From: Ceratopteris richardii
Taxonomy: Eukaryota; Streptophyta; Polypodiopsida; Polypodiales; Pteridaceae
Direction: 5' to 3'
DNA length: 64,000 bases
Assembly (NCBI GenBank): GCA_020310875.1
Contig: CM035428.1
Span: 107,511,682 to 107,575,681, forward strand
Position numbers and translations under genes: made by a program. The notes beneath the pieces are model-generated. The model was not told the origin of the DNA and did no database searches. It was given only the letters and a program-made list of their open reading frames with translations. This document shows positions 10,512 through 21,789 of the stretch, piece after piece. Position 1 is the first letter of the stretch; each line of letters opens with the position of its first letter.

Positions 10512-12100
10512 CATGCTAACAAGGAATATGGGACTTTTGAGAAGACACCTTGCCACAGCCAAAGAACAGAATCAAAGATTACAAGAATAGAACTGTGAAA
10601 ACTTTGAAGCAGCTACGGATAGGCTGGAAGAACCCTTGAGTCCCAATAGCTTTAAAGCAGTTCCCTCTTAGAGTATGCGAATACAACTGGATGATCATGC
10701 CCGACTACTAGAAGATTATGATCAGATCAATGAAGAATATCAGAAAGTAAAGACTGAACACACTGCTTTATGATTACAAGAACCTATACAACCACCAACT
10801 ATCCAAGAGATCACACAACTAGAAATTCTAGAAGAACTCACTACCTTATGGGCACGTGTACTTGATCTCCAGGCTCAAGTGGCAACTTACTCTGCACCCC
10901 CAGACTAGAATCCCCACCAAAGGTTCCTGGTGACGAAGAAACCATTTCTATTCCAGTGGAGGATACTTATGAAGAAGCATATAAACCATAAAGTATCGGG
11001 CAGACGAGTCACCGAAGAAGGGTAAGATTCTTTTGAACTCCCCACTCCAACATGGATCAAATCAGTTGAAGAGCTTAGGTAGACCCACTCAGCACGTGTA
11101 GAGGCTCAACTTCATGAGATGATCCTTATAGAAGAACGCATATTGCAATCGCCTTATTTTGCTCAGCTGGCACCCCGCAGGTACATATCCATCAACGAAC
11201 TTCAATATAAACCATATTTCATATACATGGCCGAATACCAATTGGAGATTGAGAAAGAGACCAGGAAGAAACCGACTCATGCCACCTGATTTGAACCGGA
11301 AGACCTAACCTCGAAGGTGAAGAACGATAAAATCTTCCAACCAAACTGGCACATGGAGGTTTTACAAGAATATCTAGAAATGATGTATACATGGACCAAG
11401 GCCCCACTACATTTAAAGTACAATCATGATGGGGTCCCATTCCACAATGTTGCTCCTGGACTGTATTTGCCATTAAGGTTCAAAATAATAAGCAGTGCTG
11501 GGATTGGTTGAACTATCCCTATCTAGCACCACCATGTGGCCCTCCAATAGTTGGATACATGATGGCGACCATCCGCCACTAGCTCCCTTGACTTAATCAC
11601 ATGACTGATGTAGCTACGAAGATGACTATCAAAATATTTGGCATGATGCAAACAATCTTTAAAATCTTTTGCAGAGTCAAAGCACCACATGTCAACACAC
11701 CGGGTTTTGAGCATATCAATGGAGATCATGCATATGACATGAGCACAATGCCATTGCTATGGGTATGTTACGTTTGGCACTATCGGATCAAGTACCTGCC
11801 TACTTGCTATAAGATGATTATCGAAGAAATGTTTAGGATGGGATTTTGGGAATAACACTCTGAAGTTTTCATAAGCCAACCAACACACCTGTTGTAGTTG
11901 TTTGCATGTGAACAATTGATGTATTCCACCCATTACTGGCTCCCACCCCTAGACAAACCCCAGACAATCAATTGGGAAAAATTAGAAGCTTATCTCGCAC
12001 CGGGAATTTGCATTGCTGAGCACACCCTTGCATAGGACCTCTTGCAAAACTACATTATGCAGACCCCATCACAAGGATTTGTCAGGGATGACAGATGCGA
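10512..12100 (+). pseudogene. aORF2 C-terminal half of element B (decayed)
   Basis: Starts inside the coiled-coil part (LTRNMGLLRRHLATAKEQNQ) and runs to the C-terminal part. Similarity to C and E includes YFAQLAPRRYIS, YELVTFCKV-like remnants, APLHLKYNHDG and YDMSTMPLLW. It has many stops, among them TAG in place of glutamine. Function unknown. Confidence 0.75.
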
Positions 12101-12111
12101 GAGGGAGGGGG
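12098..12111 (+). other. Polypurine tract of element B
   Basis: GCGAGAGGGAGGGGG immediately before the TGTTGG start of the LTR. Confidence 0.75.
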
Positions 12112-12745
12112 TGTTGGAAGTACATCCTGGGGTAGTCAAAGGCATCGATGTGGAGGAAGTATGTAAAGATGGAATTGCAATGAGTTATTGGGAGCCATGC
12201 AATCATTTTTTCAAAGAAGTATATTTGATATTGCCTTTTTAAAACTCCAAAATAGTGATTTTCATCACCTTTGTAATATATGTATCATAAAATACCCAAT
12301 TTTGTATTTTTTAGCTCTATTTTTTGCAAGCCGAGGAGTGCTCAAGATTGAGGAGCTTAAGTAGAATGAGCATGCCAATTTTGGCTATTTTTAGATCACA
12401 TTTAGACCTCCAAATGACCCCAAGAACCTATTTTTTAACTATGCCAGACACTAGATGTGAAACCGATCAAAACTAGTCCAGAAACTATAAAAAGAGCTAA
12501 AGAGCTCATTTTTGAGGTTAGATTGTGTTGGATAGTGTGAACTTAGAGCTAGATTGAGCTTGTAATAGTGTTATTGAGCAATAGAGTCTACTTTCCAATT
12601 TCCATTGTGTATTGCTTGTCTCTTCCTTGTGTGTGTGCATTTTCATGCTTCTCACCTTCACCTTCACTCCTTCATGCATTCATGATCTTCATATCATTCT
12701 TATCTCTTCCGTGGATTGACATTAACGAGACGGAGCTTCTTAACA
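12112..12745 (+). repeat. 3' LTR of element B
   Basis: Starts TGTTGGAAG. Shares with the E LTR the GCCGAGGAGT segment, the AACTAT/GCCAGACACTAG segment, the TATA box (TATAAAAA at 12486-12493) followed by GAGCTAAAGAGCTC, and the CCGTGGATTGACATTAA end. The end is placed at TTAACA, 12745, tentatively. Confidence 0.75.
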
Positions 12746-12849
12746 TGATACTTACCATTGTGCTAGAGCAACAATCTTCTAAAATTTTTGGAAAAGAAAG
12801 ATGATGAAATGGAGAGTTTGGAGGTGAAAAATACCTCTATTTACCATTG

Positions 12850-13567
12850 AAACAATAAATCCAATTGTTCCATAAGAAAGCGGATATTTTGTTCTATGGT
12901 TATGCCAAATTTCTCCTCAAAATTCTCAATTTATATGCCTTTTCCATCTGTCCAAAGTTATAGGTATGTTGGAAAAAATGAACTCACTTTGATCGTGAAC
13001 TTCAAGTTATTCTTCTTTTGAATGGTGAAGAGAAGACCTACACAGAGCTTTGTATATCCCACATGTCAAGTTCTATCATCCTCCCATGCTAGATTGGATA
13101 TGAGAACCACTGGTATGGGATAGTAAGCAAGTGGTGCTTGCTTTAAACCATATAATGCCTTCTTTAACCTGCACACCTGGTTTTGATGCCCTTTCTGCAC
13201 AAAGCCATGGGGCTAAAAAACATACACTTCTTCATGCAAGTCACCATTCAGAAATGCTGTTTTAATGTCCAACTGATGTACATTCCAACCATGATGAGCT
13301 GCAAGTGCACAAATGCTATGAACGCTAGTCATTCGGCAAGTAGGAGCAAATGTTTCATCAAAATCAATGCCTTTTTCTTGCACATAACCCTTTGCAACAA
13401 GCCTAGCCTTATACCTGTCAACTGTACCATCAGGTTTTACGCTTCAACTGTATACCCACTTAGTGCCAATGGCCTTCTTGCTAGGGGGCAAGTCACATAA
13501 AGACCAAGTACCATTCTTCATTATAGCATCATATTCAGATTGCATAGCAGCCATCCAATTTTCTGAA
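12850..13567 (-). pseudogene. Copia reverse transcriptase (RVT_2 type) fragment
   Basis: From right to left the minus strand reads NWMAAMQSEYDAIMKNGTW, KKAIGTKWVY, KARLVAKGY, GIDFDETFAP, LDIKTAFLNGDL and LKKALYGLKQAP, the ordered N-terminal motifs of Ty1/copia reverse transcriptase. After KQAP (about 13135) the sequence decays quickly and the YVDD region is not recognisable. The right edge stops at 13567 where the minisatellite begins, just upstream of the RT domain, so the integrase side is missing. It may belong with the copia gag/LTR at 24812-26788, but this cannot be shown. Confidence 0.8.
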
Positions 13568-15192
13568 TTTTGTGCGGGGTTGTGCGGGGTTGAGTGGGGT
13601 TGAGTGGGGTTGAGTGGGGTTGAGGGGGGGCGCAAGGTGGGGTTGAGCGGGGTTGGAGGGGGTTGGAGGGGGTTGGGGTTGAGTGGGGTTGAGCAGGGTT
13701 GGAGGGGGTTGGGGTTGAGTGGGGTTGAGTGGGGTTGAGTGGGGTTGGAGGGGGTTGGGGTTGAGTGGGGTTGAGTTGGGTTGAGCGGGGTTGGAGGGGG
13801 TTGGGGTTGGGGGTTGAGTGGAGGAGGAGGTGGGGATGAGGGGGGCGCATGGTGGGGTTGAGCGGGGTTGGAGGGGGTTGGAGGGGGTTGGGGTTGAGTG
13901 GGGTTGAGCGGGGTCGAGTGGAGGAGGAGGTGGGGATGAGGGGGGCGCAAGGTGGGGTTGAGCGGGGTTGGAGGGGGTTGGGGTTGAGTGGGGTTGAGCG
14001 GGGTTGGAGGGGGTTGGAGGGGGTTGGGGTTGAGTGGGGTTGAGCGGGGTTGGAGGGGGTTGGAGGGGGTTGGGGTTGAGTGGGGTTGAGTGGGGTTGAG
14101 CGGGGTTGGAGGGGGTTGGGGTTGAGTGGGGTTGAGCGGGGTTGGAGGGGGTTGGGGTTGGGGGTTGAGTGGAGGAGGAGGTGGGGATGAGGGGGGGGCG
14201 CAAGGGTGGGGTTGAGCGGGGTTGGAGGGGGTTGGAGGGGGTTGGGGTTGAGTGGGGTTGAGCGGGGTTGGAGGGGGTTGGAGGGGGTTGGGGTTGAGTG
14301 GGGTTGAGCGGGGTTGGAGGGGGTTGGGGTTGGGGGTTGAGTGGAGGAGGAGGTGGGCGCAAGGGTGGGGTTGGGCGGGGTTGGAGGGGGTTGGGGTTGG
14401 GGGTCGAGTGGAGGAGGAGGTGGGGATGAGGGGGGGGCGCAAGGGTGGGGTTGAGCGGGGTTGGAGGGGGTTGGAGGGGGTTGGGGTTGAGTGGGGTTGA
14501 GCGGGGTTGGAGGGGGTTGGAGGGGGTTGGGGTTGAGTGGGGTTGAGCGGGGTTGGAGGGGGTTGGGGTTGGGGGTTGAGTGGAGGAGGAGGTGGGCGCA
14601 AGGGTGGGGTTGTGCGGGGTTGTGCGGGGTTGGGGTTGGGGGTCGAGTGGAGGAGGAGGTGGGGATGAGGGGGGCGCAAGGGTGGGGTTGAGCGGGGTTG
14701 GAGGGGGTTGGAGGGGGTTGGGGTTGAGTGGGGTTGAGCGGGGTTGGAGGGGGTTGGGGTTGAGTGGGGTTGAGCGGGGTTGGAGGGGGTTGGGGTTGGG
14801 GGTTGAGTGGAGGAGGAGGTGGGCGCAAGGGTGGGGTTGGGCGGGGTTGGAGGGGGTTGGGGTTGGGGGTCGAGTGGAGGAGGAGGTGGGGATGAGGGGG
14901 GGGCGCAAGGGTGGGGTTGAGCGGGGTTGGAGGGGATTGGAGGGGGTTGGGGTTGAGAGGGGTTGAGCGGGGTTGGAGGGGGTTGGAGGGGGTTGGGGTT
15001 GAGTGGGGTTGAGCGGGGTTGGAGGGGGTTGGGGTTGGGGGTTGAGTGGAGGAGGAGGTGGGCGCAAGGGTGGGGTTGGGCGGGGTTGGAGGGGGTTGGG
15101 GTTGGGGGTCGAGTGGAGGAGGAGGTGGGGATGAGGGGGGCGCAAGGGTGGGGTTGAGCGGGGTTGGAGGGGGTTGGGGTTGGGGTCGAGTG
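13568..15192. repeat. GGGGTT-based minisatellite array 1
   Basis: Built from 10-bp units GGGGTTGAGT, GGGGTTGAGC and GGGGTTGGAG with 6-bp GGGGTT insertions. A longer block containing GGAGGAGGAGGTGGGGATGA and a GCGCAAGGGTG run recurs about every 240 bp in the right half, giving a higher-order period. The plus strand has almost no cytosine. The minus strand is free of stops in all three frames, which yields several very long but spurious proline-rich frames. Confidence 0.95.
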
Positions 15193-15454
15193 GAGGAGAG
15201 AGAGAGAGTTAAGGGAAATGGTGCCATGGCGTGCGAAAGGGGTCCATGGCTTTGGCACCCACTGCGGAAACCTCTACTGCACGTGGCTATAGGGGTGCCA
15301 AGAACAGATGAAGTTCCATCTGGAACAGGTGCAAGGGAAGACCATCGGCTCTTCGAACTCCTCATGAGCTTACTCCCATCAATATGTGAAAGAAGGAGCT
15401 TGCCCGACCCAAGTGGAAGGCAAAGTGAGAGAGGAAAAAAGAAGGACTACTACA
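15193..15454. repeat. Unique flank of array 1, duplicated at 24550-24811
   Basis: 262 bp that are identical by eye to 24550-24811. The identity also continues leftward into about 150 bp of array. Both copies stop at the same base, GGACTACTACA, after which the sequences differ. On the minus strand the unit starts TGTAGTAGTCC, which could be a mobile-element end. No coding similarity recognised. Confidence 0.85.
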
Positions 15455-15589
15455 GACCCCCACATCAAGCTTTTGCACCGTCCCTGGTGCAATTTCTTCC
15501 TTATTCTGCTTATTTCAAAGAGATCTAGATATGCTGTAATTATTGTAAAGAAATACGGTATGTACAAGGGGTGGAGTGCTTTCATTTCG

Positions 15590-18500
15590 TTTTGATTTAT
15601 AAAATGTGTGCCCCTATCACTAGTAATTTCCAGTGGGCAACCAAATCTTGAGAAAATACGTTTATACACAAATTTAGCTACTGTTAAAGCCGTGCAGTCC
15701 ACAGTAGCTTTAGCCTCTATCCATTTAGTGGCATAACATGTGGCCATCAAAATATACTTTTTATCTCCTGGTTGCCCAGTAGGGCTAATTGGCCCTATGA
15801 AATCAAGACCCCATCGTTCAAATGGAAGCCATCCAGTAGATATGACTAATGGTTGGAAGTTCAATCTGGTTGGCGTGGGAGCACATCTCTGACAGATGTG
15901 GCATTCTTTTGCAAATTTGATTGCATCCTTGAAAATATGAGGCCACCATAACCCTTTGTGGATGATTCTATGAGCCAATTCTTCCCCCTTTAGGTGTCCT
16001 TCATTGTGTGCAGCCTCCAGCAAAAGATTTACCTCTTCTGGATAGACACACCTTCTCAATATATCATCCTGACAGTATTTATATAAATTTCCATTTATAA
16101 GAGATTATGTTTTGGTTTTCAGGAGCAATCTTCTCTTTTCTACAGGTGTCAAGTGTTCTGGGATCTTTCCAGTAGTGAGAACATGAAGAATTTCATCATA
16201 CCAACCTGTCCGAATTGCTACTAGAAAAAGATTACTATCCACCAGTTCATCATTAATACCTGTTGCCTTTTCGCTCATTGCGGTCCTGGATACTTGATCT
16301 GCCATGTAGTGCTCTTTTCCTGGCTTAATATGAATATCAAAATTAAATTCCTGAAATAGGAGTAGCCATCTCCAAATTCTTCCAGCTACTCTAGGCTTGT
16401 TTATCAAATACTTCAAGGGCTGATGATCAGAAATAACAATGAAATGTACACCAAGGAGATAATGTCAAAACTTCTGAAGAGCAAATACGATAGCCAAACC
16501 CTCTCTTTCCGTTGTACTGTAATTTCTTTCAGCTTGGTTGAGTAGTTTGCTTGCATAAGAGATAGGTTTATCCACTTTATGAGATGATGGTTGAGCTAGA
16601 ACTGCACCAACAGCATGAAGACTAGCATCTGTATGCACATGAAATTCCAATGACCAATTAGGAACACTTAAAAGTGGAGCAGTACATAGCCTCAACTTTA
16701 GTTCACAAAATGCTTTGTCAGCTTCAGCACTCCATGAGAAAGGGATCTTCTTACTAGTGAGCCTTGACAAGGGCTTAGCAATTTCCGAATACATCCTAAT
16801 GAATCTTCTATGATACCCTGCATGGCCCAAGAAACTTTGCACTTCCTTTGGGCTTTGTGGAATTGGCATGGAAAGAATAGCTGTAACCTTTGCAGGGTCA
16901 ACAGTTATACCTTCAGCAGATACTATGTGACCAAGAAGAGTGCCTTTAGTGACCAAAAAGTGACATTTATCAGGATTCAATTTCAAACCTGTTTTGAGAC
17001 ATTGCTCAAAAATTTCTTTTAGATTTTCCAAATGGTCATGGAAATCTTGAACTGCCGCCCTTCTATCTGTACCTGAGAATACTGAAAAGTCATCCATAAA
17101 TATGCGGAGAAAGGTTGTTAACCATTTGCCCAATATCAGATACATCGTTCTATTAAATGAAGCTGGCGCATTCTTCAAACCAAAAGCCATTCGAGTATAG
17201 ACATAAGTGCCCCAGGGAGTAACAAAGGCTGTTTTGTCCCTATCATCAGGGTGAATTACTATCTGGTTATAGCCACTAAAACCATCCAAGAAACTATACA
17301 AAGTGTGACCAGCTACTTCCTCAAGCACCTGCTCTGTGAAGGGCTGAGGAAATCCATCTTGAATAGTCACTTTATTCAAAGCACGAAAATCAACACATAC
17401 TCTTATTTTTCCACTATTTTTCTTGGACACAATAACCATAGAGGATAGCCACCTGGAATGTTCTACTGGAACAATTATACCCGCTTCTTCTAGTTTTGTA
17501 ATCTCTGCTTTTACTGCCTCTGCATACTTCGGATTGAGTCGATATGGTCTACTTCTTACAGAAGCGGCTCCCTCAACTAAGGGTATCCGATGTAACCCAA
17601 GCTCTTCTGGTATCCCTGTTAGATCTTTGTAGGACCATGCGAATACATTTTTATAAGTAAAAAGCAAGGAAGTTACCTTCTGTAGCAAGAGAGGATAATG
17701 CCACAACCAGGATGCCAAATGGACCATTTGAGGGTTCTCTTCATCCCCTAAATTTACTTCTTGAACCAATGTTTCAGGACTGGTCTTGCTTGAGAAATCA
17801 TCTCCACTATATGCAGGAGTGGATTTTAATTTATATTCTGCAACATGTTCTTTCATCCATCCTTGAGGTATATCTGCAAAAGGAAGATCTTCTCTGCTCT
17901 TAGGTTCATAATCTTCCTTCTCTGATACTTTTATATTGGTTGCCTCCTCAAAGCTTGTATTTTCCTTCAATTGTTCATTCTCCAACACCTTGTGGTCTTC
18001 ATTGCCTTTTTCTGTAATTTCCTTATCTGCAACTTCTTCCTCAATTTCATTGATCTCCACTGTGCAACACTCTGCACTTCCCATCATCCAATTTAACAAT
18101 GTATCCTCTTCTTGGGGTAAAGAGGGCATTACCTGAGTGTCCACAGTATATCCAGTAGTTTTTCCTGAATCAAATCCTTCTTCCAAGTGTAGTTGCAGTT
18201 GGCTATTGGTATTTGTTGAAATCCATAATTTATTTTTTCCCCAATCTTGCAAAGCTTTTGCTTGTCTCAGCCAAGGTCTCCCCAGGAGCAAAGGATAGGA
18301 AGTCTCCTGTGGAAGTGCAATAACAACAAAATCCAACACAAAGTGGCAACCCTGTACTATCATCCGTACCTTTTCAATAATGCCAAGAGGTGCAACCCGA
18401 TGTTGATCTGCTAGTGTAACTGTAAATGGTGCCTTTTTGGTGGGGTTTAAATTTAGCTTCTTCATTGTAAAATCTGGCATCAAATTGATACCAGAGCCTC

Positions 18501-20331
18501 CATCTATGATCACACCTGTAAGAGCTTCATCCTTTATACAAACTGATAATCTTGAACTTTGGTAGTCTGCTAAGGGTGCAGGGGGGAAATCAACCATGAA
18601 TCCATCTATACTAGGTGATTGGACTAAGTGAGCAGAGTGTATAATCTTCAGTAAGTCACTTCTTATTTTTGAATCCATCCTTATAAGTTCATATAGACTA
18701 ACCTTGTGATGAATACCTTTCAAGATCTGTTCAATGTTTACCTCCGGAGTGTTTTCTTGCAGTCTTGTTGATTGGTCCCTTATAGTAGTAGCCACCTTCT
18801 CATAAGCTCCTTCAATTTCTATTTGGTCCTTCCATCCAGACTTCTTTTCCTCTTCTTTATCCTGAAATCCTTGTCGTTCATCTCTATGGGTTGCAGCTGC
18901 TTGCCTAGCTTTGGTCATCATGGGTATTGCAGAGGATGAAACGGCATAAGACTGAGTGGTTTTTCCTTCTTCATGTGGAGAGACCGCAATCATGTGGATC
19001 GGAGCAGGACGACCTCTTGGGCAATCCTTGGTATAATGATCATTGGCCTCTGGACAATGTTGACAGGGAGGTGCATCTTCTGGAAGAGAACACCTATTTT
19101 GCATGTGGCCATACTCACCACAACGATAGCACATCAAAGGTCTATTATATCTAGGCTTTGCAGGCCTATTCTCCTCTCTATTAGATGTATTTGAAGTACT
19201 AGCATAATATGAATCCAAATTTTGAGGGTTACCTCTCTGTTGTGTACCCTTGAGGTAGTAGCAATCCCTTGCTTCATGACCATCTTTTCCACAAAATTGA
19301 CAGCTTACCTTAATCGGGAAATTAGCATTGGAATGTCCATTGTTATTACAGATTGTACACCAGATTTGTCTCCTTATATCCTGAGTGGTCTTCAAGTCTT
19401 CTAACTCTCGGCGAAGTTGGGCTACTTCATCATCAGTGCGACGCAGTGGTGGCAAGACCTTCTCTTCTTGTTGATTTTGTTGCATCTTCAATGCTTCCAA
19501 TTCCCTTCTCAGTTGCTCAATAGGATCCAGATCTGCAGCATACTTTGGTTGTGTATCCCCTTCAAAATGTTGCCTTGCTTCTTCAATGCGTGATGCAGCT
19601 GCAACAAAATCATTGAGGGTAGCATCCAATCTAAGAGACTCACGAAGCTTCTGTTGAGATGACCTGGGCAGAGCCTTCTCAATCCACTTTTTAACCAAGA
19701 AATCACCTGGAGCATGTGGTAGTCGTGCAACAAGTGCTTTTGTTCTAGTGTGAAGTTCATGAAAGGATTCACCTGGCCTTAGCTTCAGGTTCTCTAGCTG
19801 GTCTAGAGCTCTTTTTGAGGAATCACTTGGTCGGAATGTCTGCGAGAATGCCGCCTTTAGAGCCTCCCATGTAGTGAAATGGCCATCTGCATATTGACTA
19901 TACCATTTATCTGCAAGACCCTCCAATGTGGATGGAAAAAGTGCCAACATTGCATCCTCTCTATTTTGTAGACCTCTTCCACGGCATAAAGAAATGAATC
20001 TTCTCACATGATCATCAGCATCCTCATAGGCTTGTCCCTTGAAAGTAGGGAATTTGATGTTTAATCTGGAGAGTAAATGAGAGAGATCCTCCATCTGTGC
20101 TGGTGTTTCTTCGGACGTATCTGAGGAGAAGTCTAGGGTTCTCCTATACCTCTCTTTTGACAATGGTGTCGTACCCAAATCAATAGATAAATTTAGGGAA
20201 GGCAAAGGGGAGGTAGACTCACTAGCTGTGGTTATTGCTAACTTGTTGAGGCTCCTCCGAACACGAAGAGACTCCTTATCTGCCCGTGTATGGGTCATGT
20301 ACCTACTTGCAAATGTAATAGGGCAAAACAC
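15590..20331 (-). pseudogene. Gag-Pol polyprotein of element D (two stops, truncated integrase)
   Basis: One frame from 20331 leftward with stops only at 16465-16467 and 16105-16107. Domains in order: retrotransposon gag (about residues 100-220), CCHC zinc knuckles (CQFCGKDGHEARDC and CYRCGEYGHMQNRC, about 340-410), protease with DGGSG and LLLGRPWL (about 605-700), reverse transcriptase with IRVCVDFRALN, FGLKNAPASF and FMDDF in place of the usual YVDD-type box (about 930-1110), RNase H starting at HVHTDAS (about 1230), and integrase zinc finger and core up to SDRGTHF (second Asp). The catalytic Glu and C-terminus are absent. The start is the first Met of the open frame; a start at a later Met is possible. 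Confidence 0.88.
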
Positions 20332-20349
20332 CTCTCACAGAAATGCAAA

Positions 20350-20371
20350 GGTCCCACCGTGCGTGCCAAAC
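20350..20371 (-). other. Probable primer-binding site of element D
   Basis: Element strand reads TTTGGCACGCACGGTGGGACC directly after the presumed LTR end (CTACA). The TGGCACGCACGG core ends as a tRNA CCA complement should. A tRNA-Arg primer is possible, but I did not verify it. Confidence 0.5.
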
Positions 20372-21290
20372 TGTAGAGGAGGTACTGGGGTATCCGCTTT
20401 TAACAAGAGTAAAGAGTAAAGGTTAACACTTCCAGTACGTCGCCTACTCAAGGGGGGTTCTCTTTAGGGAAGTATACCCTTTAACATTTCTGTGAGCAAG
20501 TAGATAACACGGATTGCACAGAGTGGTAAATACTTCGGAAAATATGGGCAACAAATGACCAAAGAAGACCGTACACTACTTGATTCGAATCAGACGATTA
20601 CAAGGTTGGGCAGAGTGATGCTCAAAAGTGCAAGCTTAGGGCTGACAAGCCACCCTAAAAGTATTAACTCCAATACGACAGATCAGCATAAGGGGCCACT
20701 GATATGCAGGCTAACTCAGAACAATACAAATGGTAGAATTTCAAGAGAATGGGAATTAATCAACTCACTGACTCACAGGAAAGAAAATAAATCCAAACTA
20801 CTCTCTTACACTATAGTGCTCATAGCCCTCCACTGAGAAGCCTACCCTCTGTATACACACTACAGAGTAGGTCCTACAATAGACTTGAAACCACTAAGTG
20901 TAAGAGAGGACTTCTACACGTACGCACGAACCACTGTATCTCTAAAATTGTTGTACCCAAATGAGCAAAAATCCATTGCTTTTATAGGCCTCAATAGGCC
21001 AAGAGAGCCTTGCCGAATCTTCACGTCCACTGATCACGCACCGGTTGATCTCCCAAAATTAGGGGGTAGGTCAAATATTCCCTTGATTTGAATTGAATCC
21101 TCAAAAATAGGCAGTCGTCATGAATCGTTGGTGGCAACACTCATTGCACCACTTTTACTTTTACCACTTACACCTTTACTGTCACTTTTGAATGCAAACT
21201 GAGATCCTCATTTTGTGTCGCCCGTGATATTTGAATGACCTTGAGAAGCCCATCCTTTACCTAATTTTTCGTAGTAGCTTTTGATCCTTC
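20372..21290 (-). repeat. 5' LTR region of element D (outer border uncertain)
   Basis: Begins TGTAGAGGAGG on the plus strand, i.e. ends CCTCTACA on the element strand next to the PBS. Carries a consensus TATAAAAG on the minus strand (20979-20986). No second LTR is available in the window to fix the outer end. Confidence 0.55.
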
Positions 21291-21789
21291 ATATTAAGTG
21301 AGCGGTGTGGGAGGTGAGTTGTGGGGATTTGAGAGAGATTATGGGGTTTGTGGAGGGTTGTGGAGGGGTGTGGAGTTGTGTGGGGGTTGTGGGGTTAGTG
21401 GGGTTTGTTGGTTGGGTGGGAATAGAGGGTGAGTTATGAGGAGTTGTGGGGGTTTTTTGGGGTGTGGTAAAAACTTGATCCAAGATTTCAAAATTATTAT
21501 TGCACCAATGAAAAGTACTCGTTGAGAGCTTTCCAACGATATATAACACTATAGGATTTGGTTAAGAAATGGTCCTCCAATTATCCATCCAAAATTATAT
21601 CCAAAATTTGTATAGCTTAACTTGCCATATTTGTTTAGCAAAATTCGACGGGCGCCTTGGATAGGCCATCCGCCTCTCAACGTCTAGATCTGAGTTCAAT
21701 TCCCATGAAGCGCAGCGGCAACCTTCTTTGAAAGCATAATGATGAGCATTCCCCTTTTTTTTTTCGCGGGCTGCCCAAAACTGAGTGAC
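21291..21789. other. Stretch without gene; GT-rich part and tRNA-like segment
   Basis: 21295-21475 is rich in irregular GTGGGG/GTTGTGG motifs, like a degenerate relative of the minisatellite. 21649-21713 contains a GAGTTCAATTCCCAT box resembling an RNA polymerase III B box, with GCGC ends that could pair. No ORF of note. Confidence 0.4.

Larger units (their letters stand above)
10512..12745 (+). mobile_element. Element B: 3' end of an older element of the same Ty3/gypsy family
   Basis: Only the second half of aORF2, the PPT and one LTR are visible. The rest should lie left of the window, beyond the inserted element A. Heavy decay of the ORF marks it as the older of the two. The right LTR border is uncertain by about 10 bases. 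Confidence 0.8.
15455..21290 (-). mobile_element. Element D: Ty3/gypsy of a different family, 3' truncated
   Basis: Minus-strand element with a 5' LTR-like region (from 20372 rightward, outer border uncertain), a PBS-like site at 20350-20371, and one long gag-pol frame that is cut off inside the integrase core at about 15590. The 3' LTR is missing. The left end abuts the minisatellite flank; 15455-15590 has no recognisable coding content. Its gag, zinc knuckles and protease are clearly different from those of the A/B/C/E family. Confidence 0.8.

Noticed and set aside
13444-15365. Three overlapping minus-strand frames of 536-614 codons rich in Pro, Thr, Asn and Gln
   Set aside because: All three phases are open at once because the 10-bp repeat contains no stop in any frame. 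They are satellite translation, not genes.
15455-20331. Endogenous pararetrovirus
   Set aside because: Element D has an integrase with zinc finger and core, and an LTR/PBS arrangement, so it is a Ty3/gypsy retrotransposon.
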